The notes beneath the pieces are model-generated. The model was not told where the DNA came from, did not search any database, and was given only the letters and a program-made list of their open reading frames with translations. Below, in pieces: positions 56,215-64,000 of a DNA stretch of 64,000 nucleotides. The position numbers and the translations under genes were made by a program. The DNA is from Gillisella vitis (lineage in GTDB: Bacteria > Pseudomonadota > Alphaproteobacteria > Rhizobiales > Rhizobiaceae): positions 1 to 64,000 of the forward strand of contig NZ_JACHLU010000007.1 of NCBI RefSeq assembly GCF_014204625.1, read 5' to 3'. How positions within the stretch are numbered: position 1 is the stretch's first letter; every line of letters begins with the position of its first letter.

Positions 56215-56969
56215 GCGCCCTTCTCAGCCAAAGCGGGTTTTGCGCGGGCGCGAATAACATAGCGGTCAATGGCATAGGCCAGCGTGCCGCCGCCGATACC
56301 GGCAATCAGAATATCAAAGCCGGGCGTGGCAATGGCCAGCAAGGGGCCGGAGATGACGCCGACGATAAAGGCGATTTTCACCACCGTATGGTTGCCCGTG
56401 GCCCAGATGGAAGCCACAAAATAGACCGGCGTGAGAAAAAATAGCACGCCCGCGACGATCGGTGGAAAGCTTGTAACCAGACTGTAGCAGACACCAACCA
56501 GCACCGTGTTAACGGCCACCAGTGTCAGGCTGAAACCGGCAAAAAAGGCCACACGCCCTTCCCTTGGAATGTTTTTCAGATTGGCCATGGCGTAGACCCA
56601 GGCCGTGATGGCGACAAAATGCGAGAGAAACAGCAAAATCCAGGTGGGCGTTTTGCCACCACGCATTTCCGGCACCAGCGACGCCACCATCGGCATCATG
56701 CGGATTGATGAGAGCGTGACGGCCAAAAAGCAGGCCAGCAGATTGGCTCCGCTGCTCATCATGCCAATCAGAATCATCTTGGCGGGCAGCGCCCAGACAA
56801 TTGCGGTCATAAACATTGCTTCACCTCGGCCAATGCCGCTTTCCACGGCAAAGGCGCTGAAACCGATAAATGACACCATGAGAATAATGGCGGGAAGACT
56901 GAAAAGGCCACGCATACCGATCAGAAACCAGTGAACCTGCGGACGGTCTGCGAAAAAAGACGATACCAT
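56211..56969 (-). CDS. azlC: AzlC-family branched-chain amino acid exporter subunit
   Basis: The 252-residue protein has about seven membrane segments and AzlC motifs (LPAIILMVSFIGFSAFA, AVESGIGRGEAMFMTAIVWALPAK, CFLAVTLSSIRMMPMVASLVPEMR). It forms the large subunit of the AzlCD exporter. The start is at ATG 56969; a TTG one codon before is also in frame. There is 73 bp between its start and the convergent-strand clpA stop on the same strand, so clpA may read into it. Confidence 0.92.
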   Translation of the reverse strand: MVSSFFADRPQVHWFLIGMRGLFSLPAIILMVSFIGFSAFAVESGIGRGEAMFMTAIVWALPAKMILIGMMSSGANLLACFLAVTLSSIRMMPMVASLVPEMRGGKTPTWILLFLSHFVAITAWVYAMANLKNIPREGRVAFFAGFSLTLVAVNTVLVGVCYSLVTSFPPIVAGVLFFLTPVYFVASIWATGNHTVVKIAFIVGVISGPLLAIATPGFDILIAGIGGGTLAYAIDRYVIRARAKPALAEKGA

Positions 56970-57042
56970 CAAATAAACCTATCAAACTACAATGCCGGGC
57001 AAAGCGCCCGGCAATGTTCATTTTCTTTCTAGCAATGGAAGA

Positions 57043-59529
57043 TTATTTTTTCTTCGGAACCTTTGGCACAGCGCTTTTCTTTGCGGCTGGCCTGGTTTCG
57101 TTCAACGCTTCCACCTCAGGCTCCGCCTTGGCTTTTCTGGCCTTTGGCAATGGCTTGGTCACAACCTCGCCATCGTCGTGCAGGGCTTCGACCTGCTCGG
57201 CTTCCGGCTTAGGCTTGACTGGTGCTGTTTCCGCCACCGTATCCAGCGTTAGCGTCTCGGTGCCATCATCCGTGGTGGTGACCCCCACCTTGACCAGACC
57301 GCCCTTCTTGAGCTTGCCAAACAGGATTTCATTGGCCAGTGGCTTCTTGATATGCTCCTGAATGACCCGACCCAAAGGACGCGCACCCATTTTTTCGTCA
57401 TAGCCGCGTGTGGCCAGCCATGCCACCGATTCCGGCGACAGTTCAAACGTCACGCCGCGATCAGAAAGCTGGGCTTCCAGCTGCATGACGAACTTCTGAA
57501 CCACCTTGTGAATGACTTCACTGGGCAGAGGCGCGAACGGAATGATCGCATCCAGACGGTTGCGGAATTCCGGGGTGAACAGACGGTTGATGGCTTCTTC
57601 ATCCTCACCACTGCGCTTGGACGAGCCAAAGCCAATAGCCGACTTGGCCATTTCAGATGCGCCCGCATTGGTGGTCATGATCAGAATGACGTTGCGGAAG
57701 TCGATCTTCTTGCCGTTGTGATCGGTCAGAGAGCCGTGGTCCATCACCTGCAACAGAATGTTGTAAATGTCAGGATGGGCCTTTTCGATTTCGTCCAGCA
57801 ACACCACAGAATGCGGATGCTGATCGACACCATCGGTCAACAGACCACCCTGATCGAAGCCAACGTAGCCGGGAGGGGCTCCCAACAGACGCGACACCGT
57901 ATGGCGCTCCATATATTCCGACATATCGAATCGCTGCAATTCCACGCCGAGAGACGACGCCAATTGCTTGGCCACTTCGGTTTTACCAACGCCGGTTGGG
58001 CCGGAGAAGACGTAGGAACCAATCGGCTTGTTCGGCTCACGCAGGCCCGCACGCGCCAGCTTGATGGCGGTGGACAGCGCTTCGATGGCATCATCCTGAC
58101 CATAGACCACAGAGCGCAGTTCCTGCTCCAGATTGGCCAGCACCATCTCGTCATCCTTGGATACCGTCTTGGCCGGAATGCGGGCCATGGTGGCAATGGT
58201 GACTTCGATTTCCTTCTCGGTGATCAGCTTGCGCCGGCGTGAGGCTGGCAGCAGCATTTGCGCAGCACCCGTTTCATCAATCACGTCAATGGCTTTATCT
58301 GGCAGCTTGCGGTCGCTGATGTAGCGGGCCGAAAGCTCAACGGCGCTCTTGATCGCTTCGTTGGTGTAACGCAGCTTGTGGTAGTCTTCGAAATAGGGCT
58401 TGAGGCCCTTCATGATCTCAATGGCATCATCAATCGATGGCTCATTGACATCAATCTTCTGGAAACGACGCACAAGAGCGCGGTCTTTCTCAAAAAACTG
58501 CCGATATTCCTTATAGGTGGTCGAGCCGATGCAACGGATTGCACCCGACGACAGCGCAGGCTTAAGCAGGTTGGACGCATCCATAGCCCCGCCGGACGTT
58601 GCGCCAGCACCAATCACCGTATGAATTTCATCGATGAACAACACGGCACCGGGATAATCTTCCAGTTCCTTCACCACCTGCTTCAGGCGCTCTTCAAAGT
58701 CACCGCGATAGCGAGTGCCCGCCAACAGCGTGCCCATATCGAGCGAGAAAATCGTTGCGTCGGCCAGCGCTTCCGGCACTTTGCCTTCCACGATGCGCTT
58801 GGCGAGGCCTTCGGCAATTGCCGTCTTGCCCACGCCCGGATCACCCACATACAGCGGGTTGTTCTTGGAGCGGCGGCATAAAACCTGAATGGTGCGGTTG
58901 ACCTCGTCATGACGACCAATCAGCGGATCAATCCGGCCCTTCTTGGCCTTTTCATTGAGGTTGACGCAATAGGCCTTCAACGCATCCGGCTGTTTCTTGG
59001 TGGGGCCTTCCTCATGGTCACGGCTCTGCTTGTTGCTGGCTTCGCTCTCTTCCTCGACGCCGCGCGGCGTCCGTGTCTGAGACGAGCCGGGACGCTTGCC
59101 AATGCCGTGGGAGATGTAGTTGACAGCGTCATAACGGGTCATTTCCTGCTCTTGCAGGAAGTAAGCCGCATGGCTCTCGCGCTCGGCAAAGATCGCCACC
59201 AGCACGTTTGCACCCGTCACTTCTTCGCGGCCCGAGGATTGAACGTGGATGACGGCGCGTTGAATCACGCGCTGAAAGCCCGACGTCGGCTTGGAGTCTT
59301 CATCGTAACCAGTGACCAGATTGGCCAGTTCGTTATCGACATATTCGCTCACTGTCTTGCGCAACACGTCAAGATCGACGTTGCAGGCCCCCATCACAGC
59401 GGCAGCATCGGCATCTTCTATCAGCGCCAGCAGCAAATGTTCGAGAGTTGCGTATTCGTGATGACGCTCATTGGCAAAAGTGAGAGCCTGATGCAGCGCC
59501 TTTTCCAGGCTTGGAGAAAATGTTGGCAC
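57043..59529 (-). CDS. clpA: ATP-dependent Clp protease ATP-binding subunit ClpA
   Basis: The 828-residue AAA+ unfoldase partners ClpP. An N-domain (residues 1-150) binds ClpS. The two AAA+ modules have Walker A GDPGVGKTAIAEGLA near 215 and GPTGVGKTEVAKQLA near 510, plus VLFIDEIHTVIGAG and VLLDEIEKAHPDIYN. A ClpP-docking IGF loop is visible as SAIGFGSSKRSGEDEEA. After the usual end (about residue 760) there is a 65-residue extension rich in Lys, Pro, Ala and Glu (from VAETAPVKPKPEAE to KVPKKK), absent from E. coli ClpA. It lies 10 bp after clpS. Confidence 0.98.
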   Translation of the reverse strand: MPTFSPSLEKALHQALTFANERHHEYATLEHLLLALIEDADAAAVMGACNVDLDVLRKTVSEYVDNELANLVTGYDEDSKPTSGFQRVIQRAVIHVQSSGREEVTGANVLVAIFAERESHAAYFLQEQEMTRYDAVNYISHGIGKRPGSSQTRTPRGVEEESEASNKQSRDHEEGPTKKQPDALKAYCVNLNEKAKKGRIDPLIGRHDEVNRTIQVLCRRSKNNPLYVGDPGVGKTAIAEGLAKRIVEGKVPEALADATIFSLDMGTLLAGTRYRGDFEERLKQVVKELEDYPGAVLFIDEIHTVIGAGATSGGAMDASNLLKPALSSGAIRCIGSTTYKEYRQFFEKDRALVRRFQKIDVNEPSIDDAIEIMKGLKPYFEDYHKLRYTNEAIKSAVELSARYISDRKLPDKAIDVIDETGAAQMLLPASRRRKLITEKEIEVTIATMARIPAKTVSKDDEMVLANLEQELRSVVYGQDDAIEALSTAIKLARAGLREPNKPIGSYVFSGPTGVGKTEVAKQLASSLGVELQRFDMSEYMERHTVSRLLGAPPGYVGFDQGGLLTDGVDQHPHSVVLLDEIEKAHPDIYNILLQVMDHGSLTDHNGKKIDFRNVILIMTTNAGASEMAKSAIGFGSSKRSGEDEEAINRLFTPEFRNRLDAIIPFAPLPSEVIHKVVQKFVMQLEAQLSDRGVTFELSPESVAWLATRGYDEKMGARPLGRVIQEHIKKPLANEILFGKLKKGGLVKVGVTTTDDGTETLTLDTVAETAPVKPKPEAEQVEALHDDGEVVTKPLPKARKAKAEPEVEALNETRPAAKKSAVPKVPKKK

Positions 59530-59539
59530 GGTCAGATCC

Positions 59540-59890
59540 TCATTTCTTTTCCATGACGCATTGCAGCGGATGTTCGTGCTGCCGTGCGAAGTCCATGACT
59601 TGGCTTACCTTGGTTTCGGCGACCTCATAGGTGAAGACGCCGCATTCCCCTACCCCGTGGTTATGCACGTGCAGCATGATGCGGGTTGCTGCCTCCCGGT
59701 CCTTCTGAAAAAAACGCTCGAGTATGTGTATCACGAACTCCATCGGCGTGTAATCGTCATTCAGTATGAGAACGCGATACAAGTTCGGCTTTTTGGTTTT
59801 CGGCTGTGTGCGCGTGATGACAGACGTGCCCCGATTAGGCCCATCTCCACCATTACCCTGCCTTTGCATGAGGATCGGTTGCGCGATCAT
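59540..59890 (-). CDS. clpS: ATP-dependent Clp protease adaptor ClpS
   Basis: The 116-residue adaptor delivers N-degron substrates to ClpA. It has [23 protein letters not shown] with the N-degron pocket (NDD-x-T-x-M-E), the [29 protein letters not shown] segment with the pocket His, and a [12 protein letters not shown] ending. The N-terminal 30 residues are Gln/Gly-rich and flexible, as needed for ClpA delivery. The ATG at 59890 is kept; another ATG seven codons on is possible. It is the leader of the clpS-clpA operon. Confidence 0.97.
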   Translation of the reverse strand: MIAQPILMQRQGNGGDGPNRGTSVITRTQPKTKKPNLYRVLILNDDYTPMEFVIHILERFFQKDREAATRIMLHVHNHGVGECGVFTYEVAETKVSQVMDFARQHEHPLQCVMEKK

Positions 59891-60347
59891 TTCAATTCAT
59901 TCTCCCGAACCCGGTCTTGTCTGCCAGAGTCCGAATCTGCCGGACGCCCCAGAGTCCATAAGGTAGTTCATTTCCCAGCGATTTTAAGCCCATTCCCGAA
60001 CACTTCAAACAGAATTGCACATAGCAGTTCCGAAAAGCCTTAAGACACCGCTATTTCATCGATTAAATTTCAGCCTTACGTTCGCCTGCCGTTATTCCTA
60101 TCACCCAGAAATAGGCCTTGTTTTCAATCCTTCAAGCAGGGAAATGCCAAGGCAACCCTGTTGCCACACACAAACACTGTTGTGATAAGCGTTTTAAGCG
60201 AGCATCAATGCCTGAAGCTGACCAATGCACACGATCGGATTGCTCAATCGCAGTGACACGTGACATTGGCCGCGATGTCATGTTTTTAAAACAAAAAAGG
60301 CCGCCCAATGAGGGCGACCGTTTTTCTCGTCACATAAAAACGTTCAA
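59891..60347. other. 457-bp intergenic region between phasin and clpS
   Basis: No gene is convincing. It contains the terminator of the upstream phasin gene near its right end and should contain the clpS promoter near its left end. No repeat or RNA gene was recognised. Confidence 0.5.
60293..60325 (-). terminator. terminator of the phasin gene
   Basis: On the minus strand, GGTCGCCC and GGGCGGCC (one G-T pair) around a five-base loop, then TTTTTTG, 23 bp past the stop. Confidence 0.8.
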
Positions 60348-60695
60348 TTATGCAGCCGTTGCAGCAGCCTTGGATGCTTTGGCAACAGGGGCCTCATAGG
60401 GCTTGTAGGCTGTCTTGGCGAGATCAGCATACATTTCGGTAATCTTGGTTGCTTCTGCCACAAAGGACTCATAGGAGCTCTTGGCATATTTGGTCTGGAG
60501 TTCAACCACAGCCTCAATGCTGCGTGCAGCGGTCAACTGCTCCACGAAACTCGTCAGATCCTGCACGGATTTTTTGGAATATTCAGTTGCTTCAGCAGCA
60601 ATCGACTGAAAGCCCTTGGTGACTTCCGCGTAGTTCTTCACCACGGCATCCACGGCTTCCTTGCTCTTCTTGTTGGCTTCTTCAAGATTGATCAT
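60348..60695 (-). CDS. phasin family protein
   Basis: The 115-residue amphipathic helical protein coats polyhydroxyalkanoate granules. The N-terminal INLEEANKKSKEAVDAVVKNYAEVTKGFQ and a central QDLTSFVEQLTAARSIEAVVELQTKYAKSSYESFVAEATKITEMYADLAK fit the short alphaproteobacterial phasin family; the tail is Ala/Lys rich. The ATG at 60695 follows AAAGGAG closely; the frame is open 20 codons further up. The window holds no PHA synthase, so the partner lies elsewhere. Confidence 0.93.
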   Translation of the reverse strand: MINLEEANKKSKEAVDAVVKNYAEVTKGFQSIAAEATEYSKKSVQDLTSFVEQLTAARSIEAVVELQTKYAKSSYESFVAEATKITEMYADLAKTAYKPYEAPVAKASKAAATAA

Positions 60696-60808
60696 GCGAG
60701 CACTCCTTTTCCTCTTGTTCTGACGACAATAGAGCAAGACCCTAAAAAAGGTCAAGTGAATTTGTGCGGCGCATCATCTCTCAAAAGTTGCATTTGTCAA
60801 AAATAAAG

Positions 60809-60837
60809 AAGGGCATCCACCTTGGCGGACGCCCTTT
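60809..60837 (-). terminator. terminator of the DUF3126 gene
   Basis: AAGGGCATCCACC paired with GGCGGACGCCCTT with two G-T pairs on the minus strand and a T-rich tail (CTTTATTTTT), 47 bp past the stop. Confidence 0.7.
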
Positions 60838-60883
60838 GTCACTCAATTGAAATAGATATATCAATCAGTAACGCAACTTACGA

Positions 60884-61087
60884 TTACAGATCGACATCCA
60901 GAATGGCCATGGAAAAATTATAGGACAGATCGCCGTCTTCGTCATCCTTGAAAACAACGCCGAGAAACTCCTCGCCTACATACACCTCTGCCGAATCATC
61001 CTTGCGCGGACGAGCCTTGACAGCCATGGTCGGATTGAACGTACGCTTGAAATAGGCGTCCAGCTTCTTGATTTCGTCTGCTTTCAC
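60884..61087 (-). CDS. DUF3126 family protein
   Basis: The 67-residue protein is a DUF3126 member: KADEIKKLDAYFKRTFN at the start, VKARPRKDDSAEVYVGEEFLG and DEDGDLSYNFSMAILDVDL at the end. Function is unknown; it is common and short in Rhizobiales. GTG 61087 is chosen because GGAGAC lies just upstream of it; an ATG four codons further up would place that site inside the gene. It lies downstream of cysE, with 345 bp between them. Confidence 0.9.
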   Translation of the reverse strand: MKADEIKKLDAYFKRTFNPTMAVKARPRKDDSAEVYVGEEFLGVVFKDDEDGDLSYNFSMAILDVDL

Positions 61088-61432
61088 AAATGTCTCCATG
61101 GGGTTTGCACAGCATCCCGGACGTCGACCGCCACAAAATGACGCCGTGTTTTTTTTCAAATTCCAGCATATCCACACCACCAGCCCAAGGAGCCAAGTGT
61201 GTTACGCCACCACTGCATAGACTTTCAACCAAGGCACGGCCAAGGCAAAAACCAAACAGAAAATCACAATGTCTTGCGTCGTTCCATGTGCATTGTCATC
61301 AACGCGAACCACTGCAAGCGCGCTGCTTGTCGCACGGGCCAAACGGCTGTGTAAACCCGCCAAGGGGCCGCGCCGCGGCCTTTTCCCAATCTATCCGCGT
61401 GGATTTCAACCGCGACAGCCGCGCAAAGCCAA
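61088..61432. other. 345-bp cysE-DUF3126 intergenic region
   Basis: No gene supported. It contains a GC-rich palindrome at about 61373-61390 (GGCCGCG / CGCGGCC) with a short T-run on the plus strand. Minus-strand ORFs across it lack ribosome binding sites. Confidence 0.5.
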
Positions 61433-62254
61433 TCAGACCCCGACCACCATCTGATCCATGGAGCGCGCCGGCTCTGCGCAGCCAGCCTCGCCAACCACCT
61501 TGGCTGGCACACCTGCCACAGTCTTGCCCGGCGGTACCGGCTTCAACACCACGGAGCCAGCAGCAATGCGCGAACAGCAACCAATTTCGATATTGCCCAG
61601 CACCTTGGCCCCTGCACCAATCAGCACACCCTTGCCAATCTTGGGATGGCGATCTGCGCCTTCCTTGCCCGTACCCCCCAGGGTCACGCCATGGAGGATG
61701 GAAACATTATCGCCAATGCGCGCCGTTTCCCCCACCACAAGGCCCGTGGCATGATCCAGAAAAATACCCCTGCCAATCAAGGCTGCCGGATTAATGTCTG
61801 TTTGAAACACGCTGCTGGAGCGGCTTTGCAGGTAAAGCGCAAAATCCCTGCGCCCATTGCTCCAAAGCCAATGGGCCAGCCGATGGGTCTGGATGGCATG
61901 AAACCCTTTGAAGTAGAGCACAGGCTCGATAAACCGCGTGCAGGCGGCATCCCGATCATAATAGGCCTGAATATCAACCCGCAGGATGGAGCCCCACTCT
62001 GGCCAATCCTCCAGCATTTCATCAAATGTCTGTCGCAACAGCGCAGATTGCAGATCAGGATGATCCAGCCGCTCGCAGATGCGATGAATCACGCAATCCT
62101 CCAGTGACCGATGGTTCAGCACGGTGGAGTACAGAAAAGCCGCCAGCAAGGGATCGCGCTCGGCGGCAACCCGCGCCTCCTGCTTCAGCGTATCCCAGAT
62201 CGGGTCCATTGGCTTGATCATCTCCCGCTTCGCAAGATCGGTCTTGGCCGCCAT
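61433..62254 (-). CDS. cysE: serine O-acetyltransferase
   Basis: Makes O-acetylserine, the carbon skeleton for cysteine. The 273-residue protein has the N-terminal helical domain (DPIWDTLKQEARVAAERDPLLAAFLYSTVLNH), then a left-handed beta-helix of hexapeptide repeats from about residue 145: IGRGIFLDHATGLVVGETARIGDNVSILHGVTLGG, GADRHPKIGKGVLIGAGAKVLGNIEIG. The catalytic His in FLDHATG and HGVTLGG is conserved. A C-terminal extension ends EPARSMDQMVVGV, without the Ile that is typically needed for CysK binding in enterobacteria. It is divergent from the crotonase-like gene. Confidence 0.96.
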   Translation of the reverse strand: MAAKTDLAKREMIKPMDPIWDTLKQEARVAAERDPLLAAFLYSTVLNHRSLEDCVIHRICERLDHPDLQSALLRQTFDEMLEDWPEWGSILRVDIQAYYDRDAACTRFIEPVLYFKGFHAIQTHRLAHWLWSNGRRDFALYLQSRSSSVFQTDINPAALIGRGIFLDHATGLVVGETARIGDNVSILHGVTLGGTGKEGADRHPKIGKGVLIGAGAKVLGNIEIGCCSRIAAGSVVLKPVPPGKTVAGVPAKVVGEAGCAEPARSMDQMVVGV

Positions 62255-62327
62255 GGTAATCTCCTCATTGACGTTCGGGCTCCAATATATAGATCATATG
62301 TCTCATAGACCAGATGGGAGCTGAAAA

Positions 62328-63131
62328 ATGAAACAGGCACGGGTGTTTGGCAATGGAGGCATCAGAGTTGCCGGGCAAAATGGCATTGGCGCACTGATTT
62401 TCGACAACCCGGCCCGCAAAAACGCCATTACCAGAGCCATGTGGCGCGCAATTCCCGATGCACTGGACTGGTTGCTGGATGATGGTCATATCCACTGCAT
62501 TGTCATGACCGGTGGCGGACAAAAAGATTTTAGCGCCGGAGCCGATATTTCCGAATTTGCCACAGAGCGCGCCACAGCCCTTCAGGCCCGCCAGTATGAA
62601 GCGGAAAACAGCGCCGCCTTCAGCGCCGTGCGCGATGTTCGCATCCCTGTGATTGCTGCCATTCGCGGTGCCTGCTACGGCGGAGCCTTCGGCCTTGCGG
62701 CTGCTGCCGATTTGCGGATTGCCGATGATACCGCCGTTTTTGCCATTCCCGCTGCAAGGCTTGGCCTTGCCTATCCGGCCGATGCCGTGGCCGACCTGCA
62801 ACGCAATCTGGGCAGCCAGACTGCCCGGCACATGCTGTTTACCGGAGCCGCCCTACCCGCCGCCGATCTTTTGACCTGCGGCTTTCTCTCTCAGATTGTC
62901 GCAGCCGCCGCGCTCGAAGGTGCTGCCTTTTCGCTTGCGCAAACCATTGCCGCCAATGCCCCACTCTCTGTCAGTGCCGCAAAGCTTGCCTTGCGCGCCT
63001 GCGAGAGTGGTGACGACAACCTGCTGACAGAAGCAGCAGTGCTTGGCGCAACAACCTTTGAAAGCGCCGATTATCTCGAAGGCCGCACGGCATTTCTGGA
63101 AAAGCGCTCCCCCATCTTCAAGGGGGAGTAA
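62328..63131 (+). CDS. enoyl-CoA hydratase/isomerase-like protein, catalytic Glu residues missing
   Basis: The 267-residue product has the crotonase fold: GALIFDNPARKNAIT, DFSAGADISEF with the oxyanion-hole segment, and IRGACYGGAFGLAAAADLRIADDTAVFAIPAARLGLAYP. In rat enoyl-CoA hydratase, Glu144 is in GGGCEL and Glu164 in GQPEILLG; here these positions are Gly (GGAFGL) and Ala (IPAARLG). It is therefore probably not a hydratase; another crotonase activity, such as a thioesterase or a lost function, is possible. GGGAG precedes the ATG. It converges on the hydrolase gene, six bases beyond its stop. Confidence 0.88.
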   Translation: MKQARVFGNGGIRVAGQNGIGALIFDNPARKNAITRAMWRAIPDALDWLLDDGHIHCIVMTGGGQKDFSAGADISEFATERATALQARQYEAENSAAFSAVRDVRIPVIAAIRGACYGGAFGLAAAADLRIADDTAVFAIPAARLGLAYPADAVADLQRNLGSQTARHMLFTGAALPAADLLTCGFLSQIVAAAALEGAAFSLAQTIAANAPLSVSAAKLALRACESGDDNLLTEAAVLGATTFESADYLEGRTAFLEKRSPIFKGE

Positions 63132-63137
63132 CTCCGC

Positions 63138-63923
63138 TCAGGCGTGCTCAAACGTGCTGTAAAACTCAAGAACAGCGGCCTTGAGCACCCGGTCGCCCAC
63201 CGCCAGCATGTGGTCGCGGTTGGGAATATCCAGCGCCCGCGCATGGGGCATCAACGCCGCCAGTTCATGGGGCGATCCGGCGATGTCATCCTTTGTGCCA
63301 ACGCCAATCAGGGTCGGAATTGCCACACGGCCAATCTCTTCCTTTGAGATCAGATCCCGTGACGTGCTGATGCAGGCGGCAAGCGCCAGCCGGTCACTGC
63401 CGGTCTGATCGGCAAAAGCACGGAACATCCGTCCGCGCTCATGACTGACATCCTCCAGCGACGGTGCCAGCAAGGCTGCCGCAATCGGATCCCAATCGCC
63501 CACACCATCACACATGCCAATGCCCAAACCGCCAAACACCAGCGAACGAATCCGATGTGGAAAATCAAGCGCCATAAAGGCTGAAATCCGCGCGCCCATG
63601 GAATAGCCCATCACATGAGCCTTCTCGACGCCCAAATGATCCAAGAGGGCCGCAGCATCCGAGGCCATGTTTTCGGGATGATAGACTTCGGCCTCATGCG
63701 GCTTGTCGCTCATGCCATGACCACGATTGTCGAGCGCAATCACGCGGTAGCCCGCATCTCCCAGCGTTTTCAGCCAGCCGGGATGAACCCAGTTGACCAA
63801 TGCGCTGGAGGCAAAACCATGGATCAGCAACACTGCCGGACCGGATGCATCACCCTCATCAAAATAGGCAAGCTCAAGCCCATCATGGGTAAAGCGGGAA
63901 AAAGCAGGTGCATTCAAATTCAT
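63138..63923 (-). CDS. alpha/beta hydrolase
   Basis: The 261-residue protein has an alpha/beta-hydrolase fold: PAVLLIHGFASSALVNWVHPG (oxyanion loop HGF), LDNRGHGMSDKP, nucleophile elbow VMGYSMGARIS (Ser in GYSMG), GVGTKDDIAGSPHEL with the acid, and IPNRDHMLAVGD with the His. Substrate unknown; such proteins in rhizobia are often called esterases or lactonases. The ATG at 63923 fits the family N-terminus; the ORF is open 24 codons upstream. Confidence 0.93.
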   Translation of the reverse strand: MNLNAPAFSRFTHDGLELAYFDEGDASGPAVLLIHGFASSALVNWVHPGWLKTLGDAGYRVIALDNRGHGMSDKPHEAEVYHPENMASDAAALLDHLGVEKAHVMGYSMGARISAFMALDFPHRIRSLVFGGLGIGMCDGVGDWDPIAAALLAPSLEDVSHERGRMFRAFADQTGSDRLALAACISTSRDLISKEEIGRVAIPTLIGVGTKDDIAGSPHELAALMPHARALDIPNRDHMLAVGDRVLKAAVLEFYSTFEHA

Positions 63924-64000
63924 GGCAATTGGTCCATCATAGGGCGCAGGAAAATGTCTCTGCGCAAACGATAGTGCAGCCACGGCCACCTGCAAGCCCA

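Noticed and set aside
61373..61390. GC-rich palindrome considered as a cysE terminator
   Set aside because: The T-run lies on the plus strand, the wrong direction for cysE, and no plus-strand gene precedes it.

Overview
The window is a piece of an alphaproteobacterial chromosome, most likely from the Rhizobiaceae (Rhizobium / Agrobacterium / Allorhizobium group). This rests on gene content and order: coaD next to two cyclophilin genes and queA-tgt; ssb and uvrA divergent around a GTTC-N7-GTTC SOS box; glnB-glnA behind a sigma-54 promoter; a long rpsB-tsf-pyrH-frr-uppS-cdsA-rseP-bamA-lpxD-fabZ-lpxA-lpxI-lpxB run; and families typical of Rhizobiales (IalB, EipB, HlyU, DUF3126, a short phasin). 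A secreted pectin methylesterase suggests contact with plants. No tRNA, rRNA or CRISPR array was seen.

Layout. (1) 1 to about 5.2 kb: the early end of a Mu-like transposable prophage, inverted and cut by the window edge. It has an XRE repressor reading right, a Ner-type regulator reading left, small ORFs, a ParB-like protein and a MuA-type transposase. A near-perfect palindrome lies between repressor and ner. The phage terminus must lie in the gene-free stretch 4435-5245. (2) 5.2-13 kb, minus strand: tgt, queA, two peptidyl-prolyl isomerases, coaD and gyrA, with two tiny membrane-protein genes between coaD and gyrA. (3) 13-24 kb: marC, ssb/uvrA, DUF72, nnr, glnB-glnA, an EamA transporter, hspQ and an IalB protein. 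(4) 24-34 kb: a mixed region with an orphan peptide-binding protein, a DsbA/FrnE protein, two more EamA transporters, HlyU, a glycosyltransferase, ilvA and the pectinesterase, with several perfect palindromes between genes. (5) 34.7-38.3 kb: a tightly packed glutathione-dependent formaldehyde-detoxification operon (class III alcohol dehydrogenase to S-formylglutathione hydrolase) with three passenger genes. (6) 38.3-51.8 kb: the translation / outer-membrane-biogenesis / lipid A cluster, all minus strand, many genes joined by ATGA overlaps. (7) 52-64 kb: eipB, ridA-GDPD-acyltransferase-HIT, azlCD, clpA-clpS, phasin, DUF3126, cysE, a crotonase-like protein and an alpha/beta hydrolase.

Points that stand out: a Tgt protein that has lost three of its four zinc ligands; Met at the quinolone-determining Ser83 position of GyrA; a crotonase-fold protein without either catalytic glutamate; opposed, both plausible coding strands in the phage early region; two genes for 36- and 50-residue membrane peptides; and a 17-bp perfect palindrome upstream of the peptide-binding protein. 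Nothing here amounts to a clearly new multi-gene system; the prophage early region and its end sequences are the least explained part.
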